In this document: in pieces, positions 46,776-55,434 of the stretch
Layout of the letters: every line of letters starts with the position of its first letter
Position numbering within the stretch: position 1 is the stretch's first letter
NCBI RefSeq assembly: GCF_003001695.1
Contig: NZ_PVYX01000002.1
Coordinates: forward strand, 1,364,001-1,428,000
Direction: 5' to 3'
Length of the DNA stretch: 64,000 nt
Origin: Flagellimonas meridianipacifica
Lineage (GTDB): Bacteria; Bacteroidota; Bacteroidia; Flavobacteriales; Flavobacteriaceae
Position numbers and translations under genes: made by a program
The notes under the pieces: generated by a model
What the model saw: the letters and a program-made list of their open reading frames with translations, nothing else
What the model was told of the DNA's origin: nothing
Database searches by the model: none

Positions 46776-48131
46776 ATGATGAAAACAAATCGATACCGCA
46801 TACTACTGTTGTTACTACTGAGCTTTCTAGTCTTTTTTACATCGTGTACGTCAGACATGGATGAAGATTTGAATGATGACCAATTGGCCTTGGATGGTAA
46901 TGGTAATGGTGATAATGATGATGACGATGATGATGATGACGATGACGATGATGACGATGACGATGATGATGATGATGATGAAATCTTCAAACACCCTACT
47001 TTGTTTTTTGTTCGATTGGACCCCAATTTGTCCGAAGCTGAAATTGATGAACTCAAAGAGGATTTGAATTCAGACGAAGTATGGTTTCGTGAAGAGATTA
47101 ACCTACGGCTATGGAACGTACGCCAGTTTCCCTACACCTCTGCCCAAGGCGAGAACGTGACCCAAATTGATGGACATGTAACTCGGGCAAGAAGCAGAAC
47201 TAGGGTCAAAGAAGTGGGCTTTAACATCGGTTCAGTATTAACAGAACCAACGATTATGCCACCATTGGCCTGTTTTGAAAGCATAGTGCCGCAAGTGGCC
47301 TTGGGTTTAAATGAAGTCAAGGTCGCCATTTTTGATACGGGCATTGCTAATTTGTCCAATGCCAATTTCCCAAATTATGATTTTGCCATTGGCGAATACA
47401 CAGGTTACGATTATGTTAATGATGACGAACTGCCAGAAGATGAAAACGGCCATGGCACCCATATCGCAGGCCTCATTCACCATTTATTAGGCCAAAGTGG
47501 TAATCCAGATGCTGAAGTGTCTTTTGATATTCGAAAAACGCATGATGCCACGGGCCAAGGTTTTGTTTCCAATCTCGTTCCAGCAATCCTCGACGCTGTT
47601 GAAGAGGGGGCCGACATTTTGAACTTTAGCTTTGGCTATCAGGATATCAACTCAGACCCTACGGATAGGCCTTTAAAATTGGCCTTGGACTATGCCGAAC
47701 AAATGGGGGCTATGGTCATTGCCTCTGCAGGGAATACCAATGGAAACAACGATGTGGATGAGGTAATTTCCTTTCCTGCCTCGTATCCCAATGCCAATAT
47801 TCTATCCGTGGCATCCGTCAGTTGTGATGATATTTTAAGTCAGTTCAGTAGCTATGGTAGGCAACGGGTTGATGTAGCGTTGTTGGGTGAAAACATTCCA
47901 GGGCCCAATTTGACCATGGGGGTCGATATGCGCTCAGGGACATCCTTTGCTTCGGCCAATGTAACGGCCATGGCGATACTTTTGGCCACCCATCAACCTA
48001 CTTTTGACCAACAACAGATTCGCACGGCTTTGATAAACACCTCAACACCCAATGCAAGCTTATCCGGAAGAGTGGTTGCCAATGGCACCATAGATTTTCA
48101 AATGGCATTTGACAGTCTGACCGGTAACTAA
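46776..48131 (+). CDS. S8 subtilase lipoprotein with poly-Asp linker
   Basis: Numbering from the ATG at 46776: a lipoprotein signal (YRILLLLLLSFLVFFTSC, Cys24), then an acidic linker with 21 consecutive Asp (residues 48-68, bases 46917-46979), an inhibitor-like N-terminal segment, and the catalytic domain with Asp187 (VAIFDTGI), His226 (NGHGTHIAGL), the oxyanion Asn in SAGNTNGNND and Ser390 (GTSFASANVTA). All triad residues are present, so it should be active, exported and membrane-bound. The frame extends back to 46686 inside the TPR gene, but the ATG at 46776 precedes the signal directly. A strong terminator follows, so sigma, TPR and subtilase form one transcript. Confidence 0.93.
   Translation: MMKTNRYRILLLLLLSFLVFFTSCTSDMDEDLNDDQLALDGNGNGDNDDDDDDDDDDDDDDDDDDDDDEIFKHPTLFFVRLDPNLSEAEIDELKEDLNSDEVWFREEINLRLWNVRQFPYTSAQGENVTQIDGHVTRARSRTRVKEVGFNIGSVLTEPTIMPPLACFESIVPQVALGLNEVKVAIFDTGIANLSNANFPNYDFAIGEYTGYDYVNDDELPEDENGHGTHIAGLIHHLLGQSGNPDAEVSFDIRKTHDATGQGFVSNLVPAILDAVEEGADILNFSFGYQDINSDPTDRPLKLALDYAEQMGAMVIASAGNTNGNNDVDEVISFPASYPNANILSVASVSCDDILSQFSSYGRQRVDVALLGENIPGPNLTMGVDMRSGTSFASANVTAMAILLATHQPTFDQQQIRTALINTSTPNASLSGRVVANGTIDFQMAFDSLTGN
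46917..46979 (+). repeat. GAT/GAC trinucleotide microsatellite (21 Asp codons)
   Basis: An uninterrupted run of GAY codons inside the subtilase gene. Slippage would change the linker length in whole residues without breaking the frame. Confidence 0.95.
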
Positions 48132-48150
48132 TAGTAGACTTAACCGAGTA

Positions 48151-48180
48151 AAAAAGCGAGCACTGGAGTGCTCGCTTTTT
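48151..48180 (+). terminator. Strong Rho-independent terminator
   Basis: A 13-bp stem (AAAAAGCGAGCAC / GTGCTCGCTTTTT) with loop TGGA is followed by further T residues, 19 bp after the subtilase stop. Confidence 0.92.
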
Positions 48181-48234
48181 TTGTTCAAAGTATATTGGAT
48201 AATCGAGCTCAATAAAGGTCATATATGGTCCTAA

Positions 48235-48303
48235 TGTCATTTCGAGTGCAGTCGAGAAGTCTAAAAACGTATCGAAAAATTCTCTACGGTGCTTGAACCG
48301 ACA
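48235..48303. repeat. Flavobacterial REP-like imperfect palindrome
   Basis: The left arm TGTCATTTCGAGTGCAGTCG (48235-48254, continuing GAGAA) and the right arm TTCTCTACGGTGCTTGAACC followed by GACA (48280-48303) pair at 17 of 24 positions. The left arm closely matches a dispersed palindrome I know from many Flavobacteriaceae (TGTCATTTCGAGCGCAGTCG); the right arm has diverged. Confidence 0.65.
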
Positions 48304-48780
48304 TTGATTCTAGAAAGTATTTCTTAAAATGCCCTCTCTAAAAGAGTTATATCCTTTCCTGATAGGAATGAAGGAAGGACTTTCACAAGAGTAAAGTTCC
48401 CCTTCCTCGGGAGGGATTCTACCCAAAACCAAGTGTACAGGCCTATTTAACTTTAGCTCTTCCCGTAGCCCCAGTTACATAACCATCGAGCAATTTCTGT
48501 TTTTGCTTGTCGGCCTATGGGGTTACGTTCTTAGTTTTCAATACTGCAATCGATTTGTTTTTCATGAATATGATTTTAGGATTTATAATATCCAAAATAA
48601 CAATGATAATCTTACAACTGATATAATGCTTTCCTGCTTTTAACAAAGAAAGCTTCTTTTTTAGAATCTCGTTTCAATCCGTTACCATGGCTGAATTGCA
48701 AAGCCAATAGAAATATCATAACTTCATACGGTAAGTTGAAGAACAGTAATAGTCTTCCTCGCAAGAATAGCCCCAAACGC
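48304..48780. other. Spacer before the CHAT gene
   Basis: Apart from the palindrome before it and the tiny interrupted frame within it, I see no gene here. It must contain the promoter for the CHAT gene because a strong terminator precedes it. Confidence 0.4.
48443..48565 (-). pseudogene. Tiny interrupted reading frame
   Basis: On the minus strand, ATG at 48565 reads MKNKSIAVLKTKNVTP, then TAG, then in the same frame ADKQKQKLLDGYVTGATGRA and KVK before a second TAG at 48443. The two halves look like one lysine-rich peptide of 40 residues split by a stop. The family is unknown, and it may be chance or a relic. Confidence 0.3.
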
Positions 48781-51615
48781 ATGACCGTACTTCGCCCTTT
48801 GCTGCTTTTAAGCATCGCTTTACTCACCCTTTCCTGGACACCCAATACCAATGATTTCTTTTCATTATACTACCAAATCATTAATGACAATATTAAAAAC
48901 GAACGTTACGAGGCCAATATCGATTTGATACAAGAATTGAAGGCAAAATCGGGTTATCAAGAATTGGATTGTTACCACAAAGGGAAACTGTTGCATAAAA
49001 TTGGCGTCTCTCACTACATGTTGCTACAAGATGATGAAGCCGTTACCTTCTATGAAGAAGTTGCTTTTAACGTTTGGAAGGATTGTCCTGAAGTTCCTAT
49101 TTCGGAAATGGCAAATACACTCTACAATCTCGGAGTTTCCTATCAGTATTTAAATAATTGGGAACCTGCAAAGAAGTATATTGACCAATCATTGCAAATA
49201 ATAGAGAGCTTAAGAGACTATCCTCTTCTTGATTTAGCAGACAAGTACTATGGCATTGGCAATTTCTACAGTCTATTGAACGATTATTTCAGGTCTCAAC
49301 TTTACTATAGTAAGGCCCTTAATATTTATGAAGTTTTAGATGATACTGAGTCATGGAGATTTATCCTTTTGAATGAGTTGATTGCCATGGATATTAATTT
49401 TAAAGAGTTTCATAAGGCCAAAAAAAGTATTGAGGACGCCTTAGCTATTTATGATACTTATCCGAATGAAATAGATCCAATTAATCTAGCCAAGGTTTAT
49501 TTAAATGCGGGAACTACTCACTTAGAATTAAAAGAGTATACCAACGCCCGACTAATGGCTAACAACGCATTAGAGCTATTGGATGAACTAACCGAACCTT
49601 TTTATTATTCCATCGGGTTAGAATTGGTGGCCATGATTCAAACCGAAGAAGGGAAGTTAAAAGAAGCTGAGAACAATATGTATCGCGCTCTAAACTTGAG
49701 AAAGGCTCTATATTTAAAGGGGGAGAGTCAACATGCAATAGCTGCTGCCTATGAAAATCTGTGTGATATTTTAATTCGGCAAGGGGCTTTGGCACGGGCA
49801 GACCAACACCTAAGCCATGCCTTTGATATGTTGCTGCCCCATGATGATTTTGACGCCAACCATTTGCCCATTATTCAAACATCAAGGGCACGCGATGATG
49901 AACAGTTGATACGTTTGATGGAGCTTAAGACCAAAATTTTTGAGGCCAAATACCAGAATTCGCAAAATGTAGGTTTTCTTGATGCTTCGTTAAACGTGCA
50001 ACATAAAATTGATTCTATAGTCAAAAGGGGGTTGCTTTCGTTTCAGTTCCAACAATCCAAACTCGAATTTTTGGAAATACGTATTGCCCACTATGCCAAG
50101 GCCATAAAAGATGCATTACGACTATATGACCTTACCAATGATGTATTTTATCTGAACGAGGCGTACGAGTTCTCATCAAAGACCAAAGCGCTGGTCCTAC
50201 AGCAAGAGTTGAACCGTATCAATGCACTTTCAACAAATACTGATAAAGAGACTGTATTGGAAGAACAAGCTTTGCGAGAACATATGAATGGGCAACAAGC
50301 TTCTCTTTTTGAAGCGGATGAAGCAGATAAGGATTCAATCTTACAGGAGTACCTCATTGCACAAAACCGGTTGGATGCCTTTTTACAAAAAGTGGAACAA
50401 AATCAACCCGAGTACTACAACCAACGCTATAAATTTTTAAAAGTACCCACCCTTGAAGAAACACGACAACGTATCCCAAAAGATTTGGCCGTGGTTGAGT
50501 TCTTCGTCGCCAAAGACAGTATTTACAGTTTTTGGATTACTAAAACGCAGTTTTTTGCCAAAACCGCCCCGTTTGACGATGCAGTCCAAGATGCCATTGA
50601 CACTTTTGTGTCACAATGCAACAGTCCATTGCAGTCCATATCACCAGCTGCCTCACAATTGTTGTTTGAGAAGACCCTGCAAGAAGGGTTGCAAGAATTG
50701 AACGGGAATATCGATCGTCTATCCATTATTCCTGATGGTCCTTTACACACGGTCTCTTTTGAGGCCTTGTCTAATGGGAATAACTTTGTCATCAATGATT
50801 ATGCAGTTTCCTATGCCTATGCGGCTGCCTTATTGAACCAAGAAAATGAGATGGGTCAAAAGCCACAATGGGAGTATGTGGGCTTTGGGGCGGAATACAG
50901 CCAACAACTGAATGAGAAATTAAAGACCTCCAAACGTTTTTTTGGTGATGAACTTTTGGGTCAATTGACCATGTCCAGACAGGAAATTGAAGATGCAGCG
51001 GCCATCTTTAAAGGCGTAACTTTTGTCAATGAAGAGGCCAGTTTGTCCAATTTCTTCTCGCACGCCAGCAAGGCCAAAATTATACACTTGTCGTTACATG
51101 GCCTAGTCGATTTTGACGATCCATATCGTTCCGCAGTCATTTTTGATGATAGCGAGGAAGTCTACTTATTATCACCCCAAGATTTGTACAAGAACAGACT
51201 TAATGCTGAATTGGTATTGTTGAGCGCCTGCCACTCGGCCAGTGGTAAGATTTATCAGGGCGAAGGGGTGCAGGGTATGAGCAAGGCTTTTTTGTTGGGT
51301 GGTGCACAGAATATTCTCTCCAGCCTTTGGAATGCCACAGAAACCAGTTCTTTGCTTTTGACCAATTCGTTTCTAAAGAACATAAAGACCGGCGAAGCTA
51401 CTGACATTGCCTTACAAAAGGCCAAGTTAAATTACTTAGAGACAGCTACCCCAAGTCAACAACATCCATACTATTGGGCTAATTTCATCATCTTGGGCGA
51501 AGTAGACTCCATTTATCCCAAAGAAAACTCTCTGTATTTGTGGATGGGGATTGGCGTATTGGTCTTGGGTTTTATATTTTTTCTTCTCTTCCGAAATCAA
51601 ATGATTTTCAAATAG
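48781..51615 (+). CDS. TPR-CHAT (caspase-like) protease, predicted periplasmic
   Basis: Numbering from the ATG at 48781 (944 residues): a signal peptide (LRPLLLLSIALLTLSW), a long TPR array (about residues 40-400, for example NTLYNLGVSYQYLNNWEPAK), a helical linker, and a C-terminal CHAT domain with the catalytic His773 (IHLSLHGLVDFDDP) and Cys817 (LVLLSACHSASGK). A final membrane helix follows (LWMGIGVLVLGFIFFLLF) with a short cytosolic tail. CHAT domains are caspase-related Cys proteases that usually work in the cytosol; here signal peptide and tail anchor place the catalytic domain in the periplasm. A TTG at 48736 would add 15 residues but spoil the signal. It follows the subtilase unit and leads the next operon. 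Confidence 0.9.
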   Translation: MTVLRPLLLLSIALLTLSWTPNTNDFFSLYYQIINDNIKNERYEANIDLIQELKAKSGYQELDCYHKGKLLHKIGVSHYMLLQDDEAVTFYEEVAFNVWKDCPEVPISEMANTLYNLGVSYQYLNNWEPAKKYIDQSLQIIESLRDYPLLDLADKYYGIGNFYSLLNDYFRSQLYYSKALNIYEVLDDTESWRFILLNELIAMDINFKEFHKAKKSIEDALAIYDTYPNEIDPINLAKVYLNAGTTHLELKEYTNARLMANNALELLDELTEPFYYSIGLELVAMIQTEEGKLKEAENNMYRALNLRKALYLKGESQHAIAAAYENLCDILIRQGALARADQHLSHAFDMLLPHDDFDANHLPIIQTSRARDDEQLIRLMELKTKIFEAKYQNSQNVGFLDASLNVQHKIDSIVKRGLLSFQFQQSKLEFLEIRIAHYAKAIKDALRLYDLTNDVFYLNEAYEFSSKTKALVLQQELNRINALSTNTDKETVLEEQALREHMNGQQASLFEADEADKDSILQEYLIAQNRLDAFLQKVEQNQPEYYNQRYKFLKVPTLEETRQRIPKDLAVVEFFVAKDSIYSFWITKTQFFAKTAPFDDAVQDAIDTFVSQCNSPLQSISPAASQLLFEKTLQEGLQELNGNIDRLSIIPDGPLHTVSFEALSNGNNFVINDYAVSYAYAAALLNQENEMGQKPQWEYVGFGAEYSQQLNEKLKTSKRFFGDELLGQLTMSRQEIEDAAAIFKGVTFVNEEASLSNFFSHASKAKIIHLSLHGLVDFDDPYRSAVIFDDSEEVYLLSPQDLYKNRLNAELVLLSACHSASGKIYQGEGVQGMSKAFLLGGAQNILSSLWNATETSSLLLTNSFLKNIKTGEATDIALQKAKLNYLETATPSQQHPYYWANFIILGEVDSIYPKENSLYLWMGIGVLVLGFIFFLLFRNQMIFK

Positions 51616-51737
51616 ATACGTCTATTTTATACTATTACCCCTTCACTTTTTGACTTAAAATCAATGTGGGTTTGTCACGTTTGTTCCCAATTGTCCTTAT
51701 AGAAATAAGAAAAAGAACAAACATTCAAATCCTAACA

Positions 51738-52556
51738 ATGAAAAAGCCAAAAGTGACCACCTTAATTATCGCGATCAGCGCTTTATTCGCGAGTGCAACC
51801 AGCATCGCCCAAGAAGATTTAAAAGTATGGACCGGACATTCATGGAGTACAAAAATCACAGATGAATGGCGGGTACGAGCAGGTCAATTGTACCTCTTTG
51901 ATGAGCGTCTTGATTTAAGCTCCATACAGAACAATGCACGTATCGATTACCGCTTTAATCGTCGCTTTAGGCTGGGATTTGGCTATGTAAGGTCCTCAAG
52001 CCCTGGCGATCCAGATCAACAGGCAAGAAATAGAATCGAGACCCGGTTAAGACTGTCACACCGTTGGGGAAAACTACGAATTGCCCATACGCTTCGTCCT
52101 GAGTGGCACTTTCCCGAACGAAGCAAATTTGAATACCGTATTCGCTACGCGCTGGGACTCCATGCAGGTAATTGGGGCCTACCATTAAAAATAACTCCCT
52201 ATATCACCAATGAACTGCACTATTATCTGGACGGTAGACCTTTCCAATATCGAGATAGTGCGGGCGACAAATTGGTCAAACAATCACCTAACGGACTGCA
52301 CGCCCATCGTATCAGATTGGGGCTCCGCTTCCGGCCATTCAAGCGTGCCAGTGCCAATCTGAGCTTCATGCGACAAAGGGAGTTCAATATTGGTAGCCCA
52401 TACCGAAGATTAAATGTCACCGACCCAAGAAACGGTGAAGTGAAAAGAAGTTTCAACAATTTTTCCGTGCTGTCGTTCAGCTTCTTTTATCGCATAAAAG
52501 TGAACGGTAGCGCTAGAACCGCATCAAAACAGAATACCAAAACAAGAAACCTTTAA
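51738..52556 (+). CDS. DUF2490 outer-membrane beta-barrel protein
   Basis: A protein of about 272 residues. A signal peptide (KVTTLIIAISALFASATSIAQ) is followed by alternating beta strands rich in Arg and aromatic residues (EWRVRAGQLYLFDERLDLSS, RLGFGYVRSSSPGDP, RIETRLRLSHRWGKLRIAHT) and a terminal strand SVLSFSFFYRIKV. DUF2490 proteins are small outer-membrane barrels of unknown function. The frame is open back to 51666, but the ATG at 51738 starts the signal peptide. It lies 122 bp after CHAT and 26 bp before the P-loop gene. Confidence 0.82.
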   Translation: MKKPKVTTLIIAISALFASATSIAQEDLKVWTGHSWSTKITDEWRVRAGQLYLFDERLDLSSIQNNARIDYRFNRRFRLGFGYVRSSSPGDPDQQARNRIETRLRLSHRWGKLRIAHTLRPEWHFPERSKFEYRIRYALGLHAGNWGLPLKITPYITNELHYYLDGRPFQYRDSAGDKLVKQSPNGLHAHRIRLGLRFRPFKRASANLSFMRQREFNIGSPYRRLNVTDPRNGEVKRSFNNFSVLSFSFFYRIKVNGSARTASKQNTKTRNL

Positions 52557-52582
52557 GTAGTAACACTAAAATCCCATATATC

Positions 52583-53626
52583 ATGAAAACAATAAAAAGA
52601 GCAAATAGCTGTAAAAGTATCGTCGATTTTAAAATAGATCGTTCATTGGCTAAGAGCCACAAGCCAGAGGCTGGTGATGTCGCCGTTTTTGAAGTACTCG
52701 AAATAGGATCGTTAAATGCCATTCAAGACTATGCTGGCCGCAACTGCTACATTTTTGAAGGCGACCACATTATGGTAGCCTTTGGCAACCGATATGCAAG
52801 CAATCAATTTGAGGCCTATGTGCCTAAGGCATATCAAAATGAATATGATTTGGTCGGTAAAGGCGGTGTTGTAGGGAATGTGTTCTCTATGTACTACAAG
52901 CTTGAAGAAAAGGGCCCCACAAAGCTAAAAATGGTGGGCTATGTGGTTGATCAGGGTAAGGTCATCAATACCATATATCATAATAAAGAAAGAAAGGTTT
53001 TCAACCCTTTCAAACAGCGAGGGTTCAAGACTATTTTATCGGTGGGCTCAAGCATGGATAGTGGTAAAACAACGACAGCGGCTTTTTTGTGCCGAGGCCT
53101 AAAAAACTCGGGGCATAAAGTGGCCTATATAAAACTTACTGGAACCGTATTCAATAAGGATAAAATGCTATGCTTTGATTGTGGGGCAGATTACGTAACT
53201 GATTTTTCCGATTTAGGCTTCCCATCCACCTACTTATGCTCTTTGGCTACGATACTCGATGTTTATGAAGGACTTTTGAGCAATGTCGAGGCTATGGACC
53301 CTGATTATTTGGTTATCGAGGTCGCTGACGGATTGTACCAGAAAGAAACAAGCGCCTTGATGAACCATTTGCCATTCACCGATTCCATCGACCATGTGAT
53401 TTTGTCATGTGGCAATAGCTTGGCGGTACATGCAGGTATCGAGTTGTTGTCCCCGATATTCGGTCCTAGGCTTTTTGCCCTTGCGGGACTCTTTACCGGA
53501 AGTCCGCTTATGGTATTGGAGGTAGAGGAAAATTCATGTTTGCCCGTACTGACCCTTGAAAAGTTGGTTGATCCAACTTTGTTGAATAATGTTTTGAAAG
53601 AATCGAAAACAGGTGTGGCCGTTTGA
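52583..53626 (+). CDS. DUF1611/MobB-like P-loop protein
   Basis: The protein has 347 residues. The N-terminal domain (1-140) contains GDVAVFEVLEIGSLNAIQ, GDHIMVAFGNRYASNQFEAY and GKGGVVGNVFS. The C-terminal domain has a Walker A loop GSSMDSGKTTTA (residues 155-166), then DYLVIEVADGLYQKETSALM, which resembles the Asp/Glu region of DUF1611 and MobB-type GTP/ATP-binding proteins. Similar two-domain proteins occur in other phyla, but no reaction is known to me. It is cytosolic and encoded in the operon with HTTM and ABC genes, so it may activate or modify something that these process. Confidence 0.75.
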   Translation: MKTIKRANSCKSIVDFKIDRSLAKSHKPEAGDVAVFEVLEIGSLNAIQDYAGRNCYIFEGDHIMVAFGNRYASNQFEAYVPKAYQNEYDLVGKGGVVGNVFSMYYKLEEKGPTKLKMVGYVVDQGKVINTIYHNKERKVFNPFKQRGFKTILSVGSSMDSGKTTTAAFLCRGLKNSGHKVAYIKLTGTVFNKDKMLCFDCGADYVTDFSDLGFPSTYLCSLATILDVYEGLLSNVEAMDPDYLVIEVADGLYQKETSALMNHLPFTDSIDHVILSCGNSLAVHAGIELLSPIFGPRLFALAGLFTGSPLMVLEVEENSCLPVLTLEKLVDPTLLNNVLKESKTGVAV

Positions 53627-53653
53627 AGGTGGCACCCCAACAAATAAGTAGTC

Positions 53654-54112
53654 ATGAAGTATACAAGGCGACAAGCAGCAATTTTTAGTATTGTAGCGCT
53701 TGGTATAGTACTCTCTCCGATCGTTCAGAATTGGGTCAAAACCCCAACAGACAGTTTTCCCTTCTCGTATTATCCCATGTTCTCAAAGAAAAGAGGGGCT
53801 ACCTATGGCTTGTACTATGTAGTCACCTACGATTCACTTGGCCATAAAGAACACCTTCCTTATCGGCTTGCTGGTACCGGAGGGTTCAATCAGGTACGCA
53901 GACAAATCAACAAGGCACATCGAAATGATGGTGGCATGACTTTTCTTAAAAGGGTTGAAAAACGTTTGGTCAAAAAAGACAGAGCCTATTATCACGGCCT
54001 TACTAGAATTGAATTGGTGAAAGGTTATTATCATTTAGAAAATTACTTTTTAAACAACGATACGCTTCCGCTTTTAGAGCGGAACATTGCTACCCTAAAA
54101 ATCAAGGAATAA
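53654..54112 (+). CDS. Small membrane protein, HTTM-associated
   Basis: A 152-residue protein with one N-terminal membrane helix (AAIFSIVALGIVLSPIVQNW), then SFPFSYYPMFSKKRGATYGL, and a soluble remainder rich in Lys, Arg and Tyr. The words F-P-F-S-Y-Y-P-M-F-S are typical of small proteins encoded next to HTTM genes. The stop shares a base with the next start (TAATG), so the products are probably made together and form a complex. Function unknown. Confidence 0.75.
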   Translation: MKYTRRQAAIFSIVALGIVLSPIVQNWVKTPTDSFPFSYYPMFSKKRGATYGLYYVVTYDSLGHKEHLPYRLAGTGGFNQVRRQINKAHRNDGGMTFLKRVEKRLVKKDRAYYHGLTRIELVKGYYHLENYFLNNDTLPLLERNIATLKIKE

Positions 54113-55434
54113 TGAAAACAATTATAAAAACATTAAAAGAACGTTGGTTTGAGGCAATCAGTCCCCAACGGTTGGCCCTCTTACGAATTGCGACCGGGTG
54201 TTTCAGTCTTTGGTACTTGATTTCACGTTTTGAAATGCTACAGAAAATGGTAAAAAACACTTCAGCCTTTGATCCAATTGGCGTATTGTTTTGGATGGAG
54301 GAACCCTTATCTGCAACTGCCTTTTGGTGGATTTCAGTAGGGTTGATTGTATTGAACATTTTTTACATAATCGGATGGAAATTCAAATTCAGTGGTCCGG
54401 TGTTTGCCCTTTTGACCTTGCTTTTTTTTACCTATCGAAATTCATGGTCGATGATTTACCACAATAGAAATGCCCTGGTGTTACATATTGTGATACTTGG
54501 TTTTGTGGCTTCAACTGATGCGTGGTCCGTTGACGCATGGCAGAGTGGGAGAAATGGCAATAAAATAAAAAAAGCCCATTTCAATTACGGATGGCCGGTA
54601 GTTCTTATTTGCGCCGTTACCTTGGGATCTTACTTTTTATCTGGAATTGCCAAAATAGCAGGTGATTTGGCCTTAGAATGGGCAAATGGTAGTGCCATGC
54701 GCTCACAAGTTGCTATTGATGCCATACGTAAATCCGTGTTGATTGCAGAAACGGCACCGCTTTTTAAAATTATCTATCAGCATACATGGTTATTTCTGGG
54801 AATGGGCATTCTTACCCTAGTTTTAGAAATTGGTGCGCCAATCGCTCTTTTAAAGAAGCGTTGGGGAATGGTCTGGGCCGTATTGACCTGGTTTATGCAC
54901 TGGGGCATTTTCTTGATTATGGGCATTCGTTTTAGGTACCAGATGACCGGTTTACTGTTTCTATCTTTCTTCGAGCCTGAGAAATGGATAGCATTTCTTC
55001 GCAAAAAAATAAAGGGTAAAAAAAGTATTTCGCGTGAAACAACGGCAATTGTCTTTTTTGACGGTGTTTGTTCACTTTGTAACGCCTGGATACGTTTTGT
55101 AATCCGTTGGGACAAACAAAGGCGTTTTCGGTTTGCCCCTTTGCAATCAGCGGTGGCCGAAAAGGTATTGGGTTACGATTTTTCCCATGAAAAAATAGAT
55201 TCCATTGTTTTGGTCGATGGTGCACAAAAATATGTGAAGAGTGATGCCATTCTGCGAATAACAAAAGAACTGGGTATGCCTTTAAAGGTAATTTATGTCC
55301 TAAGATGGCTGCCGTTACAATTGCGAAATGGTATATATGACTGGGTAGCGCGCTCGCGTTATTCATGGTTTGGAAAGCGGACTAACTGTCGAATACCCAA
55401 ACCCGATGAGCGTTGGCGATTTTTAGATACGTAA
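54112..55434 (+). CDS. HTTM (gamma-carboxylase-like) membrane protein fused to DCC thiol-redox domain
   Basis: A 440-residue protein. Residues 1-300 hold about seven membrane segments with HTTM features (QRLALLRIATGCFSLWYLIS, YFLSGIAKIAGDLALEWANG, FMHWGIFLIMGIRFRYQMTG), related to vitamin-K-dependent gamma-glutamyl carboxylase. Residues 310-435 are a DCC thioredoxin-like domain with DGVCSLC (Asp317, Cys320, Cys323). Fusion of an HTTM to a thiol-redox domain suggests a membrane oxidation or modification reaction with its own electron relay. Its TAATG overlap with the small upstream gene and 22-bp overlap with the ABC gene show a tight operon. Confidence 0.88.
   Translation: MKTIIKTLKERWFEAISPQRLALLRIATGCFSLWYLISRFEMLQKMVKNTSAFDPIGVLFWMEEPLSATAFWWISVGLIVLNIFYIIGWKFKFSGPVFALLTLLFFTYRNSWSMIYHNRNALVLHIVILGFVASTDAWSVDAWQSGRNGNKIKKAHFNYGWPVVLICAVTLGSYFLSGIAKIAGDLALEWANGSAMRSQVAIDAIRKSVLIAETAPLFKIIYQHTWLFLGMGILTLVLEIGAPIALLKKRWGMVWAVLTWFMHWGIFLIMGIRFRYQMTGLLFLSFFEPEKWIAFLRKKIKGKKSISRETTAIVFFDGVCSLCNAWIRFVIRWDKQRRFRFAPLQSAVAEKVLGYDFSHEKIDSIVLVDGAQKYVKSDAILRITKELGMPLKVIYVLRWLPLQLRNGIYDWVARSRYSWFGKRTNCRIPKPDERWRFLDT

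Noticed and set aside
46724..47056. Minus-strand serine-rich frame of 110 codons
   Set aside because: It is the antisense of the poly-Asp microsatellite and its surroundings, which produces a poly-Ser reading by necessity.
48612..48851. Minus-strand 79-codon frame with a hydrophobic stretch
   Set aside because: It is antisense to the signal peptide of the CHAT gene, so its hydrophobic look is a by-product.
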